NCBI GenBank assembly: GCA_021234155.1 | Contig: JAJEKV010000050.1 | Coordinates: forward strand, 10,347,162 to 10,411,161 | Reading direction: 5' to 3' | Origin: Isoetes taiwanensis | Lineage: Eukaryota > Streptophyta > Lycopodiopsida > Isoetales > Isoetaceae | Length of the DNA stretch: 64,000 nt | Shown: positions 12,209 to 23,254 of the stretch, piece by piece | How the letters are laid out: the number at the start of each line of letters is the position of its first letter | How positions within the stretch are numbered: position 1 is the stretch's first letter | Position numbers and translations under genes: made by a program | The notes under the pieces: model-generated | The model's input: only the letters and a program-made list of their open reading frames with translations | The model's database searches: none | Told to the model about the DNA's origin: nothing

Positions 12209-12954
12209 AGCTCCTATTATTTAGAACGCATCCAATAATGCAAAGCATCAAGTTAAAGCACGTTATAAGTCATACTATGTTATTGGTCATTGGTTATGTT
12301 TTTGGCATCCAATAATGCATTGGAATAGCATACTGCTCAAGGATGTTAAATTTGAAAAGTATCCTATCATCCAAAGGATAGCATCCAAAGGATAGCAAAA
12401 TCTAGAGAAAAACATTGGAAGTCAGCTCTTATTACTTAGATAGAAGTAATGTAATTTAAACAGTCATTGCACCAAACCTACCTCTAGCGAGCTCTTATTA
12501 CTTAGAAGCCATACCATCATTACGATAGAAGTTATTTAATTTAAACAATATATTGGCACACATAATCTAGAGAAAAACATTGGAAGTCATACTGCAAAGG
12601 ATCCTACGATTTGAATTATGTAAACCTACCTCTAGCGAAAGAATTTAGAAGCCATACCATTATTACGATAGAAGTTATTTAATTTTATTACTTAGAAGCC
12701 ATACCATCATTACGATAGAAGTTATTTAATTTAAACAATATATTGGCACAACATGATCTAGAGAAAAACATTGGAAGTCATATTCTGTTTTGGATCCTAC
12801 TATTTGAAAGGTATCCTATCATCCAAAGGATAGCATCAAGTTGCATAAGTTACGAAATTTAAACATTTTGTGCACTCAAGATTTAAAAGCACACCATAAC
12901 TCATAATGTGTTTTGGCTAGAGTAGCTCTGCTGGTTCAATTATGTTATGCTTTG

Positions 12955-12971
12955 GCTGGAGTAGCTCAGTT

Positions 12972-13004
<33 letters not shown>

Positions 13005-13028
13005 GAGGTTCAAGCCCTCCCTCTAGCG
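12955..13028 (+). tRNA. tRNA-Asn (GUU), consensus copy
   Basis: Identical to the copy at 12135. It is preceded by the decayed 5'-half module GGCTAGAGTAGCTCTGCTGG and followed by AGCTCCTATTATTTAG. Confidence 0.95.
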
Positions 13029-13147
13029 AGCTCCTATTATTTAGAACGCATCCAATAATGCAAAGAATAACATCAAGTTCAAGACGTTAAAGCACGTTAT
13101 AAGTCATACTATGTTTTTGGCGCAGTTGGTTCAATTATGTTATGCTT

Positions 13148-13198
13148 TAGTAGCTTAGTTGGTTAGAGAGTGGGGCTGTTAACCACAAGGTCGGAGGA
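13148..13198 (+). pseudogene. truncated tRNA-Asn
   Basis: Lacks the acceptor 5' strand and everything after the T-stem: it breaks off at GGAGGA and joins DNA of the downstream flank (TAGCAGTTATG). Anticodon arm GGGG-CTGTTAA-CCAC is mutated. Confidence 0.8.
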
Positions 13199-13611
13199 TA
13201 GCAGTTATGTAATTTAAACAGTCATTGCACCAAACCTACCTCTAGAGAGCTCTTATTACTTAGAAGCCATACCATCATTACGATAGAAGTTATTTAATTT
13301 AAACAATATATTGGCACACATAATCTAGAGAAAAACATTGGAAGTCAGCTCTTATTACTTAGAAGCCATAGCATCATTACGATAGAAGTTATTTAATTTA
13401 AACAATATATTGGCACACATAATCTAGAGAAAAACATTGGAAGTCATACTCTGTTTTGGATCCTACGATTTGAAAAGTATCCTATCATCCAAAGGATAGC
13501 ATCAAGTTGCGAAATTTAAACATTTTGTGCACTCAAGATTTAAAAGCACACCATAACTCATAATGTGTTTTGGCTAGAGTAGCTCTGCTGGTTCAATTAT
13601 GTTATGCTTCG

Positions 13612-13628
13612 GCTGGAGTAGCTCAGTT

Positions 13629-13661
<33 letters not shown>

Positions 13662-13685
13662 GAGGTTCAAGCCCTCCCTCTAGCG
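13612..13685 (+). tRNA. tRNA-Asn (GUU), consensus copy
   Basis: Same 74 nt as the copy at 12135, in a different 3' context: ATTTGGAACGCATCC-type modules are repeated three times downstream. Confidence 0.95.
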
Positions 13686-13921
13686 AGCTCCTATTATTTG
13701 GAACGCATCCAATAATGCAAGGAATAGCATCAAGTTATTTGGAACGCATCCAATAATGCAAGGAATAATGAAGGAATAGCATCAAGTTATTTGAATAATC
13801 CAATAATGGGAATAGCATCAAGTTCAAGGCGTTAAAAATCATCCAAATAAGGATACTATGTTGTTGGATTCAAATGTTATGCTTGTTTGGAGTAAAACAT
13901 TGGTTAGAGGTTAGAAGTCAG

Positions 13922-13990
13922 GCTGGAGTAGCTTAGTTGGATAGAAGCGTGTGGCTAATTCACCACAAGGTCATTCAAGCCCTCCCTCTA
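13922..13990 (+). pseudogene. degenerate tRNA-Asn
   Basis: Begins GCTGGAGTAGCTTAGTTGG but has indels in the D-arm, anticodon loop (CTAATTCA) and T-arm, and lacks a proper acceptor 3' strand. Confidence 0.75.
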
Positions 13991-14148
13991 AAGCTCCTAT
14001 TATTTGGAACTCATCCAATAATGCAAGGAATAGCATCAAGTTATTTGGAACGCATCCAATAATGCAAGGAATAGCATCAAGTTCAAGGCGTTAAAAGCCG
14101 TTTATAAGTCATACTATGTTGTTGGGTTCACATTATGTTATGCTTTGG

Positions 14149-14265
14149 TTGGAGTAGCTCACATTGGAAGTCATGTGGCTTTTGGATCCTCGGTTGGTTA
14201 GAACAAACATTTGGTTGTTAACCTACAAGGTCTAGGTTCAAGCCCTCCCTCTAGCGATTCTTACT
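14149..14265 (+). pseudogene. rearranged tRNA-Asn
   Basis: The 5' half (GTTGGAGTAGCTCACATTGG) is followed by flank modules (GAAGTCATG, TTTTGGATCC), then a second partial D-arm and TTGGTTGTTAACC before CTCCCTCTAGCG. A mosaic of tRNA and flank pieces. Confidence 0.7.
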
Positions 14266-14601
14266 AGTTAGAAGACATCACATAATGCAAAGGATAGAAG
14301 TTATTTAATTTAAATAGTCGTTGCACCAAACCTACCTCTAGTGAGCTCTTATTACTTAGAAGCCATACCATCATTAAATAGAAGTTATTTAATTTAAACA
14401 ATATATTGGCAAAACATATTGAAGTCATATTCTGTTTTGGATCCTACTATTTGAAAGGTATCCTATCATCCAAAGGATAGCATCAAGTTGCATAAGTTAT
14501 TAAATTTAAACATTTTGTGCACTCAAGATTTAAAAGCACACCATAACTCATAATGTGTTTTGGCTAGAGTAGCTCTGCTAGTTCAATTATGTTATGCTTT
14601 G

Positions 14602-14675
14602 GCTGGAGTAGCTCAGTTGGTTAGAGCGTGGTCACATTAACCACAAGGTCGGAGGTTCAATCCCTCCCTCTAGCG
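14602..14675 (+). pseudogene. tRNA-Asn-like with altered anticodon arm
   Basis: Full length (74 nt) with normal acceptor, D and T arms. The 5' side of the anticodon arm reads TGGTC-ACATTAA, which breaks the stem and would place ATT at the anticodon position. Probably not functional. Confidence 0.75.
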
Positions 14676-14794
14676 AGCTCCTATTATTTAGAACGCATCC
14701 AATAATGCAAAGAATAACATCAAGTTCAAGACGTTAAAGCACGTTATAAGTCATACTATGTTTTTGGCGCAGTTGGTTCAATTATGTTATGCTT

Positions 14795-14874
14795 TAGTAG
14801 CTTAGTTGGTTAGAGAGTGGGGCTGTTAACCACAAGGTCGGAGGATCAAGCCCTCCCTCTAGCGATCTTTTATG
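14795..14874 (+). pseudogene. tRNA-Asn lacking the 5' acceptor strand
   Basis: Reads TAGTAGCTTAGTTGG in place of GCTGGAGTAGCTCAG, with GGGG in the anticodon stem and GGATCAAG in the T-arm. The same defective type recurs at 16471, 22749, 24471 and 39175, so this pseudogene form has itself been amplified. Confidence 0.8.
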
Positions 14875-15289
14875 AGTTAGAAGACATCACATAATGCAAA
14901 GGATAGCAGTTATGTAATTTAAGAGAGCTCTTATTACTTAGAAGCCATACCATCATTACGATAGAAGTTATTTAATTTAAACAATATATTGGCACACATA
15001 ATCTAGAGAAAAATATTGGAAGTCAGCTCTTATTACTTAGAAGGCATAGCATCATTACGATAGAAGTTATTTAATTTAAACAATATATTGGCACACATAA
15101 TCTAGAGAAAAACATTGGAAGTCATACTCTGTTTTGGATCCTACGATTTGAAAAGTATCCTATCATCCAAAGGATAGCATGAAGTTGCGAAATTTAAACA
15201 TTTTGTGCACTCAAGATTTAAAAGCACACCATAACTCATAATGTGTTTTGGCTAGAGTAGCTCTGCTGGTTCAATTATGTTATGCTTCG

Positions 15290-15306
15290 GCTGGAGTAGC
15301 TTAGTT

Positions 15307-15339
<33 letters not shown>

Positions 15340-15363
15340 GAGGTTCAAGCCCTCCCTCTAGCG
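15290..15363 (+). tRNA. tRNA-Asn (GUU)
   Basis: Consensus except C13 to T in the D-stem (GCTT), which keeps a G-U pair. Cloverleaf intact. Confidence 0.9.
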
Positions 15364-15600
15364 AGCTCCTATTATTTGGAACGCATCCAATAATGCAAGG
15401 AATAGCATCAAGTTATTTGGAACGCATCCAATAATGCAAGGAATAATGAAGGAATAGCATCAAGTTATTTGGAACGCATCCAATAATGCAAGGAATAGCA
15501 TCAAAGTTCAAGACGTTAAAGCACGTTATAAGTCATACTATGTTGTTGGTTCAGTTATGTTATGCTTTGGTTGGAGTAGCTCACTTGGTTAGAGCGTGTG

Positions 15601-15674
15601 GCTGGAGTAGCTTAGTTGGTTAGAGCGTGTGGCTGTTCACCACAAGGTCGGAGGTTCAAGCCCTCCCTCTAGCG
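15601..15674 (+). tRNA. tRNA-Asn (GUU), position 37 variant
   Basis: Full length with C13 to T and A37 to C (anticodon loop CTGTTCA). A purine is normally needed 3' of the anticodon, so function is doubtful. Directly preceded by an orphan 5' third of another copy (GTTGGAGTAGCTCACTTGG). Confidence 0.75.
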
Positions 15675-15858
15675 AGCTCCTATTATTTGGAACACATCCA
15701 ATAATGCAAGGAATAGCATCAAGTTATTTGGAACGCATCCAATAATGCAAGGAATAGCATCAAGTTCAAGACGTTAAAGCACGTTATAAGTCATACTATG
15801 TTGTTGGTTCAGTTATGTTATGCTTTGGTTGGAGTAGCTCACTTGGTTAGAGCGTGTG

Positions 15859-15932
15859 GCTGGAGTAGCTCAGTTGGTTAGAGCGTTTGGCTGTTAACCA
15901 CAAGGTCGGAGGTTCAAGCCCTCCCTCTAGCG
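15859..15932 (+). tRNA. tRNA-Asn (GUU)
   Basis: Full length with one change in the anticodon stem (TGTGG to TTTGG) that gives a mismatch. As at 15601, an orphan 5' third lies immediately upstream. Confidence 0.8.
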
Positions 15933-16280
15933 AGCTCTTACTAGTTAGAAGACATCACATAATGCAAAGGATAGAAGTTATGTAATTTAAATAGTCGTTG
16001 CACCAAACCTACCTCTAGTGAGCTCTTATTACTTAGAAGCCATACCATCATTACGATAGAAGTTATTTAATTTAAACAATATATTGGCACAACATATTGG
16101 AAGTCATATTCTGTTTTGGATCCTACTATTTGAAAGGTATCCTATCATCCAAAGGATAGCATCAAGTTGCATAAGTTACGAAATTTAAACATTTTGTGCA
16201 CTCAAGATTTAAAAGCACGCCATAACTCATAATGTGTTTTGGCTAGAGTAACTCTGCTGGTTCAATTATGTTATGCTTTG

Positions 16281-16297
16281 GCTGGAGTAGCTCAGTT

Positions 16298-16330
<33 letters not shown>

Positions 16331-16354
16331 GAGGTTCAAGCCCTCCCTCTAGGG
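16281..16354 (+). tRNA. tRNA-Asn (GUU), acceptor-end variant
   Basis: Consensus apart from C72 to G, which removes the first acceptor pair (ends CTCTAGGG). Confidence 0.8.
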
Positions 16355-16470
16355 AGCTCCTATTATTTAGAACGCATCCAATAATGCAAAGAATAACATC
16401 AAGTTCAAGACGTTAAAGCACGTTATAAGTCATACTATGTTTTTGGCGCAGTTAATTCAATTATGTCATG

Positions 16471-16543
16471 CTTTTGTAGCTTAGTTGGTTAGAGAGTGGG
16501 GCTGTTAACCACAAGGTCGGAGGATCAAGCCCTCCCTCTAGCG
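16471..16543 (+). pseudogene. tRNA-Asn lacking the 5' acceptor strand
   Basis: CTTTTGTAGCTTAGTTGG replaces the 5' end. GGGG anticodon stem and GGATCAAG T-arm as in the 14795 copy. Confidence 0.8.
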
Positions 16544-16834
16544 ATCTTTTATGAGTTAGAAGACATCACATAATGCAAAGGATAGCAGTTATGTAATTTA
16601 AACAGTCATTGCACCAAACCTACCTCTAGAGAGCTCTTATTACTTAGAAGCCATACCATCATTACGATAGAAGTTATTTAATTTAAACAATATATTGGCA
16701 CACATAATCTAGAGAAAAATATTGGAAGTCAGCTCTTATTACTTAGAAGCCATAGCATCATTACGATAGAAGTTATTTAATTTAAACAATATATTGGCAC
16801 ACATAACACTACAAGAGAATGCCTGTTTTGCGTC

Positions 16835-17125
16835 AGAAAAATCGTCAGATGGTCTTCACAAAACAGACAACTGCCCAGACCCTACTGGCTGACGATTTAC
16901 CTGACAAATTTTATCTGACGATGAAACGTCAAAAAAATCGTCAGAAAAATCGTCGAAAAAATCGTCAATTTTCTGACGATTGAGCGTCAGCGAAATCGTC
17001 AGGGTTCGTCAGAAAAAACGTCAAGAAAATCGTCAGAAAAATCGTCAGAAAAATGGTCAGAAAAATCGTCATGAAAATCGTCAAAAAAAAAGTAAAAGAA
17101 ATCGTCAAAAAATCGTCATAACGAT
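16835..17125. repeat. left subterminal motif array of the CACTA element
   Basis: At least a dozen copies of the ATCGTCAG/CTGACGAT word separated by A- or T-runs. The open frame here (16980-17171) is only the translation of this repeat. Confidence 0.85.
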
Positions 17126-20100
17126 TTTCACCAAATTTGTCAGGTTATTCATCTATGTACATTTTGTCTAGATTTGCATTTTGTTTGGAGTTTTGGATTT
17201 TGAAATTTGTATTGATTTGCAATATGTCTGCATTTTCAATTACAAAGCTTCTAATGCTGCTGAAGTTTAACATAAATTTAGGCTGCAAATTATGAAGAAA
17301 CAAGCGCATATATTTAAATGCAATCACAAGTCACTGTTACATGTACAATGCCAACAAGAATAATGTGGCAAGGTGCTCACTAACAGCTTGATTTCCTTGT
17401 TGCGATATGCTTGTTCTCTGAAAAATGAAAACATACAATATTATTGATTGCCCTGTATGTGACTACTAGTATACCTTAAAGGCCAGACTCATTTTATAAA
17501 TCATGAACCTAAAATTCAAAATAGGCATTGATATATAGATCAATTTAGAATGATTGTTTCTATCTTTTTACCTGCTGAGTGACATGCCACTTTAGCCAAG
17601 AAGGGAGACTTGAATTCTTCATTTGCCACTTGCTCCAGGTTTGTTGAAGGTAGCGCAGTCTGCAGCCCACAGTTCAGTGATGTTTAACATATAATTTCTT
17701 ACATATACAATTCAAGAAGTAGTAGAATACCTTGGCTGCTTATTAATTCTTCACTTGTCACTTGCTCCATAAGTCTAGACACATGCCAGATGCACTATTA
17801 ATTTCGTCTCCAATCCATTAACCGTCTTGATCCCAAATCTGTGGTTACTGTGTTTTTTCAACCATCTAGAAAAGACCTGTCATGGAGCATGTAGCAGTAA
17901 GCTTTTTCGTCATGACAAAGGCAAAAAGAAATTTTATGTTCAAATATAGACGGGGCAAATTGGGAATGCTGCTGACATAAAGGATGCATGTTAACGTGCT
18001 GTTTTAATTATAGACTTTACTTGAAAACGTATCACGCACATCAGCCAATAATAGATAAAGGAAATTAAATTCTATGGATGATGTTACCTCCTGCCTTGTT
18101 TATCAGAATCTCATGGAACCCCGAAAGATGTTCTATGCTTGGTACCCCATATGGAACCCCTCCTCTTTAAAAAAGAAACACTCAAAAATTTTTCAGACAG
18201 TTGCGGCAATGCTGCACAAAATGTCTTGCCTTTCCTCTCAAACAGAACCAACACATTTCCTCAGTGGGCCTCAGCTAGAAAACATATTTTACAATGTCAT
18301 ACCTTCCGATGACCGAATCTGATTCTACATCAAATGTTTGACATATCTACATGTAGTCTAGCTTGAAAATTGCTATATGAGTCTAAACAAAATCAAACAT
18401 TGTTGAACACGTAATAATACATGTACAATAATTTCTAGACAATAGTAAATAATATTTTACAAAGGGCTAGTATATGCATCTCCCAATGAAGAACTAAAGC
18501 AAAACGACGAACCAAAATGAAAACAGAGAAGCTAACCTGAAGCCCACTTCCAATCATTCTATTGACGGCATTGTTTCCACGATGCCTCTTCCAGTAACCT
18601 TAATACGAGCAGAATCCATGGATGAGCGAATTTGTCTATTGCGATGAGCCCCTTTCTACCCTCATTTACTGCACCAAGCCAAGGATCAGTGCGAACAAAA
18701 AGATTGAACCTGCAAATAATAACCTTTAAAAATCACTTGGGACATTCGTCATTTCATAGACACATTCTTAAGAGGCGGGAGAACTTGATCTTTGTCTTCC
18801 TCAAATAATAGAGCAACTCCGGCAAAAGGAAACCTCTACCACCGTACTTTTCAATTCCGTAAAATATTAAAAAACTAGAAAAACCTAAACATATGGCAAA
18901 TATCTTAGAACTTAATAAAGATCAGGTCTTGTAACCCTGCACATTTGATCCATCACTGCATATTCCAGCACAACATAAACAACTCGGAAAGCCTCAAATA
19001 CATGTTAGCATTCTAGTTTTGTACCTTAAGCCAGAGTTGCATCATATATTGCAGTTGCTCATGTGGCTCAGTTAGTAGTCTCTCTGTCAGACTCCGCAAG
19101 GATAAGTACAACTTTGAAGGAAAAAAACCTTCCGATATACGTTTCTCCAAGAGGATCTGCAGATGGAAGAGAATTAAAATTTAAAGAAAAATCTTCGAAT
19201 CTACACCTTCGTTATTCGCCCCCCCCCCTATCGGAAAACAGGCCGGAAACCAAGAATACTGCCGGAAATACTCAGATGCAACCAGAATACTCAGATTCAA
19301 CCAGAAACACACGAATCTACACCAGAAACCCACTGATTTAGCCAGAAATCCATGGATTGAACCAGAAACTACACTGTAACGAAAAAAAAAAGGAATGGAT
19401 CAACCCCAAAGAGGAACCCAAGCACCCTAAAATCCGTCCTCCGATTCTAAATCGACTCCCCTGCACCCTAAAATCCGTCCTGAAACCTGTGCATCGATTC
19501 CCCCTGCACCCTAAATCCGTCCTGAAACCTGCAATTCGATTCTCCTGCACCCAAGTCTGAAACCAAAAATAGGGGCTAAAAATGATTCCGACTGATTTCC
19601 GATGGGGGGGGCCGAATAACGAAGTCTACCCGGATCTGCAGATGGAAGAGAATTAAAATTTAAAGAAAAATCTTCAGAGTCCAGGGCTAATATATTTTCG
19701 TATATACCTCATATTCGCAGCAAGATGTGAAGAAAGATATGAAAGTTATCTTTAAATGCCGATTTATAGCACGCAGAGACATAATCTCCACCAAATTTAA
19801 ACTGCTGAAAACCCAAATAGATCTGTCGGCCATGCTAAAAGCAGCGACCAATATTTCCACAAACTATCTTAGTCATAAGGACGGATTTATCTCTGCATGT
19901 GCATATGCAGCCCCAAACACAGTAGCCGACCAGAAAACTATCAAGGCAATTTGCCCTAAATTTTTCTCATAAACGTATGCCCTAAAGTCTTATGCACCTT
20001 ATCTCTAACCCATACCTTATTTTTTTCTTAAACCATCGCATTAAAAACCATTGGATTTGTTAAATACGAATAAACACATAAGTACGAGCAAATATGAGCA

Positions 20101-21090
20101 TCTGAATGGCCCAGAGCTTCAACTTGAAAAACTCCGGTGAAGCAACGGCGGAATGGGGTGCACACAAATTCGCAACAAAATCCGAAAATAAGAAACAACA
20201 GCAGACTAGCCTACATGTAGCGCAAATCCGGCTATAGCTTCCTGCCTCCGCCATACCTCGCCGTTGCCGTGCTTAATCCCTTCGCTTCCAGCTCACACTT
20301 TTCTTCCTTACCGATTTGGATCCGGCTGCTTGTTTTTTCTGTTCTTTTATGGACCTTATAGGAATAATCTCTTCTGATAACTACAACCATAGCTACACAG
20401 AAGATTCATTGGCCGGCAAATATACATCAGATAACTTGGCCATATTAAGGTTCCCACTAGACGCCTTTGCCATATTAAGGTTTGTATTCATTGTAATCTT
20501 GGCCATATTAAGATTCGGATTCATTGTAATCTTTTGCAATTTTAAAGGCAAGTTTAAGTTGTTGAGGCTCATTTTCTACATGCATAGTGTAGAACTTTAA
20601 CAGGCTTTATGCCAAAATTGTAATAAGCCCTAAGGCAACTAATATGCCATAAGCATTTATTCAAATCATTCCCATGGAATACACCAAACTTGTGGATGCT
20701 ATCCCATAAGTATGGCTTGGTTTATGCAATATTGCTTAAAAAAATCTTTAGAAATTAATAATTTTCAATGAATTGAAGATTCAAATAGAGTATCTATTGA
20801 TTCAAAGTTTAAAGAGATCATCATAATTATTATCAACCTACACTTGTTCATAAGGTTCATAAAATCAAAAGGTTAATTACTAGATAACTAATCTAGAAAG
20901 GTTTTCAAATGGAGGTTACATTGAAAAAAACCCTAACCAAAGCCAGCCAAAAGGTTATGCTTTTCAACCAAATAACTTAATCAAACTTGATTTAATTCTA
21001 CACGATGGAAGAGATCTATAAGAGAGCTTTCCAATGCAACAAATTTCATTCAAAACAGGCTTTGGGATCAATTGTTATGATTAAAAAAAA
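17126..21090. other. interior of the CACTA element
   Basis: AT-rich filler without a long frame. Several stretches look like non-coding pieces of captured host DNA. At 20410-20540 the word GCCATATTAAGGTT occurs several times as a local tandem repeat. A nested 418-bp element lies at 19207-19624. Confidence 0.5.
19207..19624. mobile_element. nested 418-bp TIR element with C/G-run ends
   Basis: The ends are inverted repeats: CTTCGTTATTCG followed by a run of C and ATCGG-like bases on the left, the complement ending GGCCGAATAACGAAG on the right. The word TCTAC occurs beside both ends as a possible target duplication. Internal GTCCTGAAACCTG / CTGCACCCTAAA repeats fill 19430-19560. A 44-bp direct repeat (starting GGATCTGCAGATGGAAGAG) brackets the whole, near 19155 and 19632. 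Confidence 0.6.
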
Positions 21091-21094
21091 AAAA

Positions 21095-21365
21095 AAAAAT
21101 TTTTCTGACGTTTTTCCTGACGATTTTTCTGACGCAACGTTTTGACGTTTTTTCTGACGAAAAGTCTGACGTTACACCTGACGTAAAATTCTGATGATTT
21201 CTCTGACGATAGTTTTGACGTTTAATTTCTAACGATTTGTCTGACGTTTAGTCCTGACGATATATCGTCAGAAATTTAATCGTCAGGATGTTCGTCAGGA
21301 TATTCGTCAGTACATAACCATTCAATTTACCTGACGATTTTTCTGACGTGAAACCCTCATTCTCT
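21095..21365. repeat. right subterminal motif array of the CACTA element
   Basis: Dense CTGACGTTTT/CTGACGATTT words, mostly in the opposite orientation to the left array, ending with the inverted repeat at 21358-21372. Confidence 0.85.
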
Positions 21366-21564
21366 TGTAGTGTAATCTAGAGAAAAACATTGGAAGTCAT
21401 ACTCTGTTTTGGATCCTACGATTTGAAAAGTATCCTATCATCCAAAGGATAGCATCAAGTTGCGAAATTTAAACATTTTGTGCACTCAAGATTTAAAAGC
21501 ACACCATAACTCATAATGTGTTTTGGCTAGAGTAGCTCTGCTGGTTCAATTATGTTATGCTTCG

Positions 21565-21583
21565 GCTGGAGTAGCTTAGTTGC

Positions 21584-21614
<31 letters not shown>

Positions 21615-21638
21615 GAGGTTCAAGCCCTCCCTCTAGCG
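21565..21638 (+). tRNA. tRNA-Asn (GUU), D-loop variant
   Basis: C13 to T, and the conserved GG of the D-loop is GC (AGTTGCTTA), which weakens the A box and the D-loop/T-loop contact. Confidence 0.75.
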
Positions 21639-21875
21639 AGCTCCTATTATTTGGAACGCATCCAATAATGCAAGGAATAGCATCAAGTTATTTGGAACAC
21701 ATCCAATAATGCAAGGAATAATGCAAGGAATAGCATCAAGTTATTTGGAACGCATCCAATAATGCAAGGAATAGCATCAAGTTCAAGACGTTAAAGCACG
21801 TTATAAGTCATACTATGTTGTTGGTTCAGTTATGTTATGCTTTGGTTGGAGTAGCTCACTTGGTTAGAGCATGTG

Positions 21876-21892
21876 GCTGGAGTAGCTTAGTT

Positions 21893-21925
<33 letters not shown>

Positions 21926-21949
21926 GAGGTTCAAGCCCTCCCTCTAGCG
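21876..21949 (+). tRNA. tRNA-Asn (GUU)
   Basis: Consensus with C13 to T only. Preceded directly by an orphan 5' third of another copy. Confidence 0.9.
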
Positions 21950-22133
21950 AGCTCCTATTATTTGGAACACATCCAATAATGCAAGGAATAGCATCAAGTT
22001 ATTTGGAACGCATCCAATAATGCAAGGAATAGCATCAAGTTCAAGACGTTAAAGCACGTTATAAGTCATACTATGTTGTTGGTTCAGTTATGTTATGCTT
22101 TGGTTGGAGTAGCTCACTTGGTTAGAGCGTGTG

Positions 22134-22150
22134 GCTGGAGTAGCTTAGTT

Positions 22151-22183
<33 letters not shown>

Positions 22184-22207
22184 GAGGTTCAAGCCCTCCC
22201 TCTAGCG
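22134..22207 (+). tRNA. tRNA-Asn (GUU)
   Basis: Same sequence as the copy at 21876, 258 bp downstream in a near-identical unit. This pair shows the most recent tandem duplication in the array. Confidence 0.9.
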
Positions 22208-22555
22208 AGCTCTTACTAGTTAGAAGACATCACATAATGCAAAGGATAGAAGTTATGTAATTTAAATAGTCGTTGCACCAAACCTACCTCTAGTGAGCTC
22301 TTATTACTTAGAAGCCATACCATCATTACGATAGAAGTTATTTAATTTAAACAATATATTGGCACAACATATTGGAAGTCATATTCTGTTTTGGATCCTA
22401 CTATTTGAAAGGTATCCTATCATCCAAAGGATAGCATCAAGTTGCATAAGTTACGAAATTTAAACATTTTGTGCACTCAAGATTTAAAAGCACGCCATAA
22501 CTCATAATGTGTTTTGGCTAGAGTAAGTCTGCTGGTTCAATTATGTTATGCTTTG

Positions 22556-22629
22556 GTTGGAGTAGCTCAGTTGGTTAGAGCGTGTGGCTGTTAACCACAA
22601 GGCCGGAGGTTCAAGCCCTCCCTCTAGCG
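22556..22629 (+). tRNA. tRNA-Asn (GUU)
   Basis: C2 to T gives a wobble pair in the acceptor stem; the variable region is GGCC. Otherwise consensus. Confidence 0.87.
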
Positions 22630-22748
22630 AGGTCCTATTATTTAGAACGCATCCAATAATGCAAAGAATAGCATCAAGTTCAAGACGTTAAAGCGCGTTA
22701 TAAGTCATACTATGTTTTTGGCGCAGTTGGTTCAATTATGTTATGCTT

Positions 22749-22761
22749 TAGTAGCTCAGTT

Positions 22762-22794
<33 letters not shown>

Positions 22795-22818
22795 GTGGAT
22801 TAAGCCCTCCCTCTAGCG
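22749..22818 (+). pseudogene. tRNA-Asn lacking the 5' acceptor strand
   Basis: TAGTAGCTCAG start and GGTGGATTAAGCC in the T-arm. It is followed by AGCTTTTATTAG, one of the few copies with a TTTT run close behind. Confidence 0.8.
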
Positions 22819-23180
22819 AGCTTTTATTAGTTAGAAGACATCACATAATGCAAAGGATAGAAGTTATGTAATTTAAACAGTCATTGCACCAAACCTACCT
22901 CTAGCGAGCTCTTATTACTTAGAAGCCATACCATCATTACGATAGAAGTTATTTAATTTAAACAATATATTGGCACACATAATCTAGAGAAAAACATTGG
23001 AAGTCATACTCTGTTTTGGATCCTACGATTTGAAAAGTATCCTATCATCCAAAGGATAGCATCAAGTTGCATAAGTTACGAAATTTAAACATTTTGTGCA
23101 CTCAAGATTTAAAAGCACACCATAACTCATAATGTGTCTTGGCTAGAGTAGCTCTGCTGGTTCAATTATGTTATGCTTTG

Positions 23181-23197
23181 GCTGGAGTAGCTCAGTT

Positions 23198-23230
<33 letters not shown>

Positions 23231-23254
23231 GAGGTTCAAGCCCTCCCTCTAGCG
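23181..23254 (+). tRNA. tRNA-Asn (GUU), consensus copy
   Basis: Identical to the copies at 12135, 12955 and 13612 although it lies on the far side of the CACTA element, so these four have been homogenised or retained under constraint. Confidence 0.95.

Larger units (their letters stand above)
10640..16806 (+). repeat. tRNA-Asn tandem array, block 1
   Basis: Satellite-like array in which tRNA-Asn(GUU) genes alternate with shared flanks. Recurring modules are TTATGTTATGCTTTG just 5' of the tRNA, AGCTCCTATTATTTAGAACGC or AGCTCTTATTAGTTAGAAG just 3', then stretches containing CATTACGATAGAAGTTATTT, TTGGATCCTACGATTTGAAA and GCACACCATAACTCATAATG. Unit length varies from about 0.2 to 0.8 kb because modules are deleted or duplicated. 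Internal modules contain relics of tRNA ends (CCTACCTCTAGCGAGCTC; GGCTAGAGTAGCTCTG). A CACTA element ends the block at 16806. Confidence 0.95.
16807..21372. mobile_element. CACTA (En/Spm-type) DNA transposon, non-autonomous, 4566 bp
   Basis: Both ends carry CACTACAAGAGAATG as a perfect terminal inverted repeat. The element is flanked by a 3-bp target-site duplication TAA (16804-16806 and 21373-21375), and removing it with one TAA restores the array module CACATAATCTAGAG. Subterminal regions (about 16830-17120 and 21100-21360) are packed with CTGACGATTTTT-like motifs, the probable transposase-binding sites. No transposase frame is visible inside, so it is presumably mobilised in trans. Confidence 0.93.

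Noticed and set aside
16980-17171. A 63-residue Arg/Gln/Lys/Asn-rich frame
   Set aside because: Encoded by the CTGACGAT subterminal motif array of the CACTA element.
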